Shown piece after piece: positions 59,011 through 64,000 of a stretch of DNA of 64,000 bases. The translations under genes were made by a program, and so were the position numbers. Under the pieces are notes generated by a model. That model saw only the letters and a program-made list of their open reading frames with translations. It ran no database searches and had not been told where the DNA came from. Within the stretch, counting starts at the first letter, position 1. Every line of letters starts with the position of its first letter. The stretch comes from UBA2336 sp964404445 (GTDB taxonomy: Bacteria; Bacteroidota; Bacteroidia; Cytophagales; Cyclobacteriaceae): the NCBI GenBank assembly GCA_964404445.1, contig CAYOJW010000001.1, positions 868,001 to 932,000 on the forward strand, written 5' to 3'.

Positions 59011-60078
59011 TTACGGAGCAGGGTTACAACCTTCGCCTGTCAACTTCACATTTCCATCGGGTAAAATTTCATACTTCACTTTCGCCAGCGTGCTGACAAC
59101 TTCCAATACTTGTTCGAGGTTTTCACCATCGAGGAATGTAACCGTGAAGTTGCAATGCTTAATAGCATCGTTGCTGTACAATACATTTACATTATATTTT
59201 TCTTTGATGATCGCGGAAGCGACTTCCATCGTCACATTATCGAAAACCAGATAATTGCGTTTCCATTCGGTGACTTTCTCCGCATCAGTCGAAGTTTTTT
59301 CAAATTGTTTTGTTTCGAGGTTCACCGTGAGTTGCTGATTGCGCGTAAGCAAGCCATACACATGGTTTTGATCACCGACCTGAACCCTGCCGCGTGTTAC
59401 CGTAACCTGAACTTTCTTTTCATTTGTCGCATCGATACTGAACGCAGTACCCAATACGGTTGTCGTAACATCATGTGTGATGATCTGAAATGGCTTATCG
59501 GCATTATGTGCAATATCGAAGTATGCCTTTCCGATCAATGAAACCGTTCGCGTCTTCGTATTGAAATCTTCATGCACGGTAAGTTGGCTGCTGTCGGTCA
59601 TCAGGATGGTGCTGCCATCGTCAAGTTTCACAAAGCGTTTACCCGCATAGATCATCGGGCCTTTCGCTTGGACTTCGCTCAGTGCCTGATTTTCTGCTTC
59701 GGGTTTCAGGTTGGGCGCTGTGATGTACCAAGCGGCTATCGCAAAAATTCCTATCGCAGCTGCGGCAGCCAGCCACTTCCATGTGCTTGTTGTATTTTTT
59801 TGAGATGCAAGATTTTGCGTCTCAAGGGTGGCAACGGGTTCGCGGTCGAGGATGTTCATTAAAATTTCCTGTTGCTTTTCGGGCGACATGTCACCATCGC
59901 CCAAATCTGAATTGATTACATCATCGAAGCGATCCTGAAACCTGTCGCCATAGCCATCAATGACCATCTTACGCAGCTCAGCCTTTTCAGCATCGGTGGC
60001 ACGCCTCTCGAGAAGCATATCCATCAGGTATTCAAAGCGGGCGTTGCGTTCGATGTTATTGCCGTGGTCGGAATTCAT
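59011..60078 (-). CDS. FecR-family anti-sigma factor
   Basis: The ATG at 60078 (MNSDHGNNIERNARFEYLMD) gives 355 residues. A cytosolic N-terminal part of about 90 residues would bind the ECF factor. One membrane helix (WLAAAAAIGIFAIAAWYI) follows, then the periplasmic FecR domain (VKLDDGSTILMTDSSQLTV, GKAYFDIAHNADKPFQI, TVLGTAFSID) and a C-terminal STN-like part (FTVTFLDGENLEQVLEVV). It relays signal from the SusC STN domain to the sigma factor encoded upstream. A repeat-derived stretch (LETQNLASQK) lies just before the membrane helix. Confidence 0.95.
   Translation of the reverse strand: MNSDHGNNIERNARFEYLMDMLLERRATDAEKAELRKMVIDGYGDRFQDRFDDVINSDLGDGDMSPEKQQEILMNILDREPVATLETQNLASQKNTTSTWKWLAAAAAIGIFAIAAWYITAPNLKPEAENQALSEVQAKGPMIYAGKRFVKLDDGSTILMTDSSQLTVHEDFNTKTRTVSLIGKAYFDIAHNADKPFQIITHDVTTTVLGTAFSIDATNEKKVQVTVTRGRVQVGDQNHVYGLLTRNQQLTVNLETKQFEKTSTDAEKVTEWKRNYLVFDNVTMEVASAIIKEKYNVNVLYSNDAIKHCNFTVTFLDGENLEQVLEVVSTLAKVKYEILPDGNVKLTGEGCNPAP
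59801..59824. repeat. Copy of the GAGACGC palindrome inside the fecR coding region
   Basis: TGAGATGCAA...TTGCGTCTCA (59801-59824) matches the palindromes at 44383 and 47219 with one mismatch between its arms. It encodes part of the linker before the FecR membrane helix without breaking the frame. Confidence 0.75.
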
Positions 60079-60233
60079 GTTCAGGTTCAGAATTTTCGTT
60101 GGTCGCTGCCGGATGCCTGATATTTCCACCTTTGGAAACCGGGTTACGGTGCGGTTAAATAGTAAGTACCGCCACGTGACCCAAGGGGGCAGTTATGGCG
60201 CAAAAAATTTCAGAATATTTTAAAAAGCCGCGA

Positions 60234-60824
60234 TTACTCGCAGAAAAGGCCGATTATCAAAAATAAGCCTGAGCCGATGTGCGGCTTCAAAAACTTACGG
60301 ATCGAGTGAAGTGCCCGCTTCATGTGCGACTTTACAGATAACGTAGTGAGGTCAAGTCGGGTCGCGATTTCTTTGTGGCTCAGGTGTTCCTCGCGCGCAA
60401 GTGTAAATACCTTGCGTTGGATTTGCGATAACTGCTGAACGGCATCTGTCAATAACTTTTCGTATTCCTGCGAAACGATTTCTTTATCGGTAGTCTGATC
60501 GATGTTCACAATGCGGGAGAACTCTTCATTGGCAGCATCAACGTATACCTGATGCCGGTAAACTTTATGCACCTGGTTACGAACCATTGCATAGATGAAC
60601 GGTTTGAAGTTCAGTATGTTTGTCATTTCCGTTCTTCGCAACCAAACATCCATAAAAACTTCCTGAACAACCTCTTCTGCCTGCTCGCGTGTATCGAGAA
60701 ACCGTAGTGCTGTTCTGTAAATCTGCGGACGGTATTCATTGTATAACTGGATGTACGCAAATTCGCTGCCCTGCGCTAAAAGCGTGAGTAATCGCTTTTC
60801 GTCATGTAGTCTCTGCAACGACAT
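60234..60824 (-). CDS. ECF sigma factor (SusC/FecR-linked)
   Basis: The 196-residue protein has region 2 (YNEYRPQIYRTALRFLDTRE, AEEVVQEVFMDVWLRR) and region 4 (AVQQLSQIQRKVFTLAREEHLSHKEIATRL split here, then TTLSVKSHMKRALHSIRKFL). Linked to fecR and susC, it should direct transcription of this locus when substrate binds outside. A fairly long hydrophobic C-terminal tail (SGLFLIIGLFCE) is unusual. It is the first gene of the locus. Confidence 0.93.
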   Translation of the reverse strand: MSLQRLHDEKRLLTLLAQGSEFAYIQLYNEYRPQIYRTALRFLDTREQAEEVVQEVFMDVWLRRTEMTNILNFKPFIYAMVRNQVHKVYRHQVYVDAANEEFSRIVNIDQTTDKEIVSQEYEKLLTDAVQQLSQIQRKVFTLAREEHLSHKEIATRLDLTTLSVKSHMKRALHSIRKFLKPHIGSGLFLIIGLFCE

Positions 60825-61031
60825 CGGGGCAACGTTATACAGGATTCGATGAAACGAAGGAGGGAAAGATTTACGGGAAAGTCAAGTTGAACATATTCCG
60901 TTCAACGTTTAAAGTGTGTCTATGTTAATCGGTATAGAACCTGATTGGATTATGCGATTACAATACAGAAAGCAGTATCGATTTTATATAAAGAATTGTG
61001 TACTCGAGTACCAGCTTTCAACAATTAATCG

Positions 61032-61062
61032 TTGTTGCACGTATGCATACCCGTTATATTTG
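61032..61062 (+). promoter_or_regulatory. Predicted housekeeping promoter
   Basis: TTG at 61032-61034 is followed after 20 bases by TATATTTG (61055-61062), a perfect TAnnTTTG match with near-standard spacing. Transcription should start near 61069. Confidence 0.6.
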
Positions 61063-61068
61063 ACAACG

Positions 61069-61134
61069 TTAAAAGTAGTTTAGTTTATTACCGATACAGT
61101 AGCAGGGATGCCGGACGGGTATCCCTGTTTTTTT
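61069..61134 (+). ncRNA. Candidate small RNA or attenuated leader (about 65 nt)
   Basis: The stretch between the predicted start near 61069 and the T run ending at 61134 has no start codon in a useful frame. It ends in the hairpin CAGGGAT...ATCCCTG (61103-61127) followed by seven T. It is either an independent sRNA or a 5' leader with a terminator in front of the HTH gene at 61231. Confidence 0.42.
61103..61134 (+). terminator. Intrinsic terminator
   Basis: CAGGGAT (61103-61109) pairs with ATCCCTG (61121-61127), with further partial pairing inside. TTTTTTT follows at once. No plus-strand protein gene lies upstream within 60 kb of same-direction genes nearby, so it must serve a short transcript. 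Confidence 0.8.
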
Positions 61135-61230
61135 AAGCCTGTCGATACGAACAGCAACCGATTCATAACCGATTTTTTCCATGCATAATCCATTACAGGC
61201 TACCTTGAACGATCATCAAAATCGTTTAAC

Positions 61231-61434
61231 ATGAAGAATGGAATCAAAGCACGGCCTTATACGCACAAGCAACTGGCCGCTATGTACGGTGTATCGTGGG
61301 TGACATTTCAAAATTGGATGAAGCTCATTGAAAAGAAGATCGGAAAAAAGATCGGTCATTTCTACACAACCAAGCAGGTAGTAGCCATATTCAGCAACCT
61401 GGGATTACCCGAGGTCGATTATTTCGAACCCTAA
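61231..61434 (+). CDS. Small helix-turn-helix protein
   Basis: The 67-residue product contains YTHKQLAAMYGVSWVTFQNW and FYTTKQVVAIFSNLGLPEVD, a small HTH of the kind found beside Bacteroidota integrases. It could be an element regulator or excisionase. It lies 97 bases after the terminator described above and converges with the minus-strand genes that follow. Confidence 0.65.
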   Translation: MKNGIKARPYTHKQLAAMYGVSWVTFQNWMKLIEKKIGKKIGHFYTTKQVVAIFSNLGLPEVDYFEP

Positions 61435-61441
61435 TCGGGTT

Positions 61442-61672
61442 CTATTCAAATTCAACTTTTACTTCTTCATACAACTTTCCAGGATCGAGCTTCAGTTTTT
61501 CGGTATAACTGCGTTGCTGTGCTACATGGATGATCCAAGCCTTGATTTCTTCAGGCTTATTATCCATGAGCCAGAAGAGTGTTTTTTTATCGATAGGATC
61601 GAGTTTAAAAAACTCCGAAACGTTTTCGTTTTTCACGGGTGCAAATGAAAATGAAAGAATCGAGGGTGTCAA
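61442..61672 (-). CDS. Small hypothetical protein downstream of the integrase
   Basis: The 76-residue product starts TPSILSFSFAPVKNENVSEF and has an acidic/basic helical C-terminal half (LDPGKLYEEVKVEFE). It follows the integrase on the same strand after 17 bases that include a palindrome, so it is probably co-transcribed. No family is recognised. Confidence 0.5.
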   Translation of the reverse strand: MTPSILSFSFAPVKNENVSEFFKLDPIDKKTLFWLMDNKPEEIKAWIIHVAQQRSYTEKLKLDPGKLYEEVKVEFE

Positions 61673-61688
61673 TAGGAGTTTGTCCTAT
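61672..61688. repeat. Short palindrome at the 3' end of the integrase gene
   Basis: ATAGGA (61672-61677) and TCCTAT (61683-61688) pair around GTTTG; TGTCAAT flanks it on both sides as a direct repeat. A related dyad, TAGGAGT-T-ACTCCTA, lies at 63914-63928. Confidence 0.55.
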
Positions 61689-61689
61689 G

Positions 61690-62937
61690 TCAATGATTGT
61701 AGCTGACGGGATCAAGTTTTTCGTCCAAATCCAATGTGTCTTTGCTGATACGGGTGTCGGTCATTTCTGCATAAATCTGGGTTGTTTTCAAATCGCGGTG
61801 GCCTAACATGCGGCTTACGGTCTCAATCGGAACCTGGTTCTCAAGCATGATGGTAGTGGCAAAGGTGTGCCGTGCTACGTGGCTGGTTAACTTTTTCTTT
61901 ATGCCGCAAACCCTGGCGACCTGCTTTAATGCATCGTTGTAATTTTGATTTGATAACACGGGAAGGAGTTTGTTTTTAGCGAGACACTCAGGGTGCTCGC
62001 GATATTTTTCAATGACCTGTAGCGGAACTGAAAGCAGCGGAACATTTTCTTTCGAGTTATGGGATTTGCTGCGGGTCTTGATGATCCATTTGCGACCGTC
62101 AACACCTACCTGAACGTTTTCGGGCGTTAATTCGCTCAACTCTTTGTAAGAATAGCCGGTGTAGATAACAAACAGGAAGCAATCACGAACTTCATCAAGG
62201 CTTTGATTCGCGATGTTTTTCGCTGCCAATTTCTGAATTTCCGAGGTATCAAGCCGAACACGGTTGGTTGGTACCAACACGCATTTAAAAGTCCTGAACG
62301 GATTTGAAGTAATGTACTCGCGGAGGACAGCGTAATCCATGAACTGCTTTAAATCTTTCATCCGCTTCATGCCGGAATTCTGTGAAAGGTTTTTGACCGT
62401 GCGGAGATAGTGGTAAAGATCTTCTGCGAAGTATGGCCTCATGGATGTTAATGCCATGTCGGCTGTTCGGAATTTCAGCCTGATGTAATCCCTGCAAGAG
62501 TCGGCCAATTGTTTCCATTTGAAAGTACGGCTCATGGTGAGGGTTCCGCTCCTGGCACGTTCAACCTGGATAGCATGAAACTGGTGCAGCACGCTTAAGA
62601 ACATATACTGATCTTCCGGGGTACTTATGCCCAGGAAACTTTTTTTAACATCATACGCTGTGACGAAATCACGACTTTTTGCCAGCGACTTGAAATGCTT
62701 CTTTAAGCTAAACTTGATCTCGAAAATACGTTTGGTGATTTCGGTTGCATCGGGACTGTTTTTATTCGGAAGTCCGAGGCCTGTACGCCAGTGTTCCGGC
62801 ATGATATGTTTACCGGTTGAGCATTCGGCCCGCATACCATCAATGGTAATTCTTGCCCAGATCGGTGCCAGGCCTTTACTGTTTACCTTCGTACGATTTA
62901 ACCAAAAAAGAATACTCAGCTTTTGATTGACGGCCAT
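61690..62937 (-). CDS. Tyrosine recombinase (Bacteroidota integrase type)
   Basis: The 415-residue protein has an N-terminal arm-type DNA-binding domain (SILFWLNRTKVNSKGLAPIW), a SAM-like core-binding domain (about residues 110-210) and a catalytic domain. HVARHTFATT (about residue 352), MLGHRDL and the nucleophile Tyr in QIYAEM are clear. The first catalytic Arg is not present: the usual TGLRxSE reads TGYSYKE. From memory CTnDOT-type integrases share this substitution. It should integrate or excise a mobile element; its partner site is not proven. Confidence 0.93.
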   Translation of the reverse strand: MAVNQKLSILFWLNRTKVNSKGLAPIWARITIDGMRAECSTGKHIMPEHWRTGLGLPNKNSPDATEITKRIFEIKFSLKKHFKSLAKSRDFVTAYDVKKSFLGISTPEDQYMFLSVLHQFHAIQVERARSGTLTMSRTFKWKQLADSCRDYIRLKFRTADMALTSMRPYFAEDLYHYLRTVKNLSQNSGMKRMKDLKQFMDYAVLREYITSNPFRTFKCVLVPTNRVRLDTSEIQKLAAKNIANQSLDEVRDCFLFVIYTGYSYKELSELTPENVQVGVDGRKWIIKTRSKSHNSKENVPLLSVPLQVIEKYREHPECLAKNKLLPVLSNQNYNDALKQVARVCGIKKKLTSHVARHTFATTIMLENQVPIETVSRMLGHRDLKTTQIYAEMTDTRISKDTLDLDEKLDPVSYNH

Positions 62938-63058
62938 TGAATAAGCTTTCTGTTTGGCCGCGAATTAAGATGAGAAAGCGTTATTAAAACAAATGGGTAC
63001 AAAATGCTTACTCTAATGTGTTGAAGGTGAGAAGGGAAAAAGTTTAACTTTAGTCTGC

Positions 63059-63889
63059 ATGGAAGAACCCGATGAACTTGATCAATACATTGACAGCCTG
63101 ATCCACCAAGAGCTCGGAAGGTTGTTAGAGCACGATATCAATCCATACACCTGCCAATTTCTGAGGTTAAAGTCCGATAAGAATTTAGAACCCTTTGCAT
63201 CAGGGGTATTGGCCGAGCTGGGCAGTTCATGCTATATACTTACGGCTTCGCATGTTATTGAGGATTGGTCAAATGATAACAAGTTATTTATTGAGATTGA
63301 AGGAGACGCTCACATATCTGTTGCAGGAAAAGCATGCGGCACAGAAATGGAAAGAGAAGAGAAGCTGGATATCGCTTACATCAAACTTAAAGATGCCATT
63401 GTTCCCATATTAAGGCGGTGGTATAAGTTTCTACCGCTTGAAAGATTTTTATATCATCGTAAACTTCTCCATGAGCCGAATTATTGCGCGTATGGTTTCC
63501 CGGTTGCCAATCCCAAGAACGAGAAAGGCAAGACAGCAGGTGCCGGATACTTTGTTGTACCCAATCAAGACAAGGTTTTCGAGCATTACGGATTTAACCC
63601 ACTATCTCACTACGTTCTTGAAATGCAGGGCAAACCGATTAACATAAAGACAGGACAAGCCGAAAAGCTGCGGGTTGAGCACTACGGTTTAAGCGGAGGC
63701 GGATTGTGGTACACAAAAATCGAATGTGATGACGACTGCAACATTACTTCGGAAGCTTACCTGATCGGCATTATGATGGAGTTCAGGAAAGGAAAATATT
63801 ATTCTTTGATTGCCAATCGTATAGAAACGGTGCTGGCCGCGCTGCACCATAATGAAGGGTTGGATGTAAAGTCGGTTAAAAGGGCGTAA
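63059..63889 (+). CDS. Trypsin-like serine protease, cytosolic
   Basis: The 276-residue protein has a chymotrypsin-fold triad: His in CYILTASHVIEDW, Asp in EEKLDIAYIKL and Ser in YGLSGGGLWY. There is no signal peptide or PDZ domain, so it acts inside the cell. Stand-alone proteases of this form occur beside integrases and in defence regions of bacteria, but no partner is identified here. It is divergent from the integrase. Confidence 0.78.
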   Translation: MEEPDELDQYIDSLIHQELGRLLEHDINPYTCQFLRLKSDKNLEPFASGVLAELGSSCYILTASHVIEDWSNDNKLFIEIEGDAHISVAGKACGTEMEREEKLDIAYIKLKDAIVPILRRWYKFLPLERFLYHRKLLHEPNYCAYGFPVANPKNEKGKTAGAGYFVVPNQDKVFEHYGFNPLSHYVLEMQGKPINIKTGQAEKLRVEHYGLSGGGLWYTKIECDDDCNITSEAYLIGIMMEFRKGKYYSLIANRIETVLAALHHNEGLDVKSVKRA

Positions 63890-63913
63890 ATAATAAAAAA
63901 GAGGAGTTTTGAG

Positions 63914-63928
63914 TAGGAGTTACTCCTA
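63914..63928. repeat. Short dyad after the protease gene
   Basis: TAGGAGT, one base, ACTCCTA: a perfect 7-bp dyad 24 bases past the stop codon, without a T run. It shares TAGGAGTT with the palindrome next to the integrase. Confidence 0.5.
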
Positions 63929-63988
63929 TAACTGAATAGTGGATATTATTCAGTTCTGTAATTTCCATTACAATTAATCCCCTATACC

Positions 63989-64000
63989 ATGAAATCAAAA
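63989..64000 (+). CDS. Possible start of another gene, cut by the window edge
   Basis: ATG at 63989 opens a frame MKSK that runs off the window. Spacing from the previous gene (100 bases) is normal for a gene start, but four codons cannot prove it. Confidence 0.25.

Larger units (their letters stand above)
60825..61230. other. 406-base spacer with a promoter-terminator unit
   Basis: No protein gene is seen. The right half holds a consensus promoter and a strong terminator about 40 bases later, listed separately. The left half is AT-rich upstream DNA of the ECF sigma factor. Confidence 0.65.

Noticed and set aside
62150..62180. Integrase thought inactive because the first catalytic Arg is missing
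   Set aside because: CTnDOT-type integrases are known to work with a replacement at this position.

Overview
The window looks like chromosomal DNA of a Bacteroidota bacterium, most likely of the Cytophagales or a close relative. The signs are SusC/SusD outer-membrane proteins under ECF sigma/FecR control, a stand-alone atpD-atpC pair, a DnaJ with only two CxxCxGxG zinc repeats, promoters of the TTG-N19/20-TAnnTTTG type, a FISUMP lipoprotein, DUF5675/DUF6943-type cassette genes and a CTnDOT-like tyrosine recombinase. The genus cannot be named from what is visible.

Positions 1-27,100 are mostly housekeeping: the 3' end of prfC, an RluA-type pseudouridine synthase, a ParE-type toxin-antitoxin (TA) pair, atpD-atpC, a sensor kinase, a NatA/NatB-like ABC exporter, grpE-dnaJ, obgE, adk, hpt divergent from upp, L-serine dehydratase, gcvP and an M28 peptidase. 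A type III restriction-modification pair (15.5-20.0 kb) is inserted among them. It is bordered by clusters of palindromes and followed by a second ParE TA pair.

Positions 27,100-49,500 are accessory. They start with intergenic hairpins and a possible tRNA 3'-end remnant. Next come a small DUF5675 cassette with two tiny membrane proteins, a DUF6943 gene, a 125-bp nested inverted repeat, a 1079-aa PLD-nuclease/SF2-helicase fusion, a kilobase of GC-rich structured DNA without genes, and four 18-bp direct repeats. The main find follows at 35.2-40.5 kb: a ubiquitin-like conjugation operon (Ubl, E2, JAB-E1 fusion, DUF6527 protein). It is divergent, across a symmetric 46-bp dyad, from a sigma-70-like factor gene. 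Convergent with the sigma-factor genes is an operon for a papain/C39-like cysteine peptidase of an uncharacterised family. This neighbourhood could be one regulated defence or proteostasis system. Then come a zeta-toxin module, a replication-type module (wHTH initiator-like protein, DnaC-like ATPase, excisionase-like HTH protein, XRE regulator), Bacteroidota-type hypothetical genes, a structured-RNA candidate and an AbiE-like nucleotidyltransferase pair.

Positions 49,600-60,800 form one trans-envelope uptake locus, all on the minus strand: ECF sigma factor, FecR anti-sigma factor, SusC with an N-terminal STN signalling domain, a FISUMP lipoprotein placed between SusC and SusD, SusD, and an M16 peptidase. 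The arrangement implies sensing of a substrate, perhaps a peptide or protein, at the outer membrane.

Positions 60,800-64,000 hold a candidate small RNA or attenuated leader, two small genes, a tyrosine recombinase and a trypsin-like protease, which suggests the start of another mobile or defence segment. All assignments come from reading motifs by eye; no database search was run.
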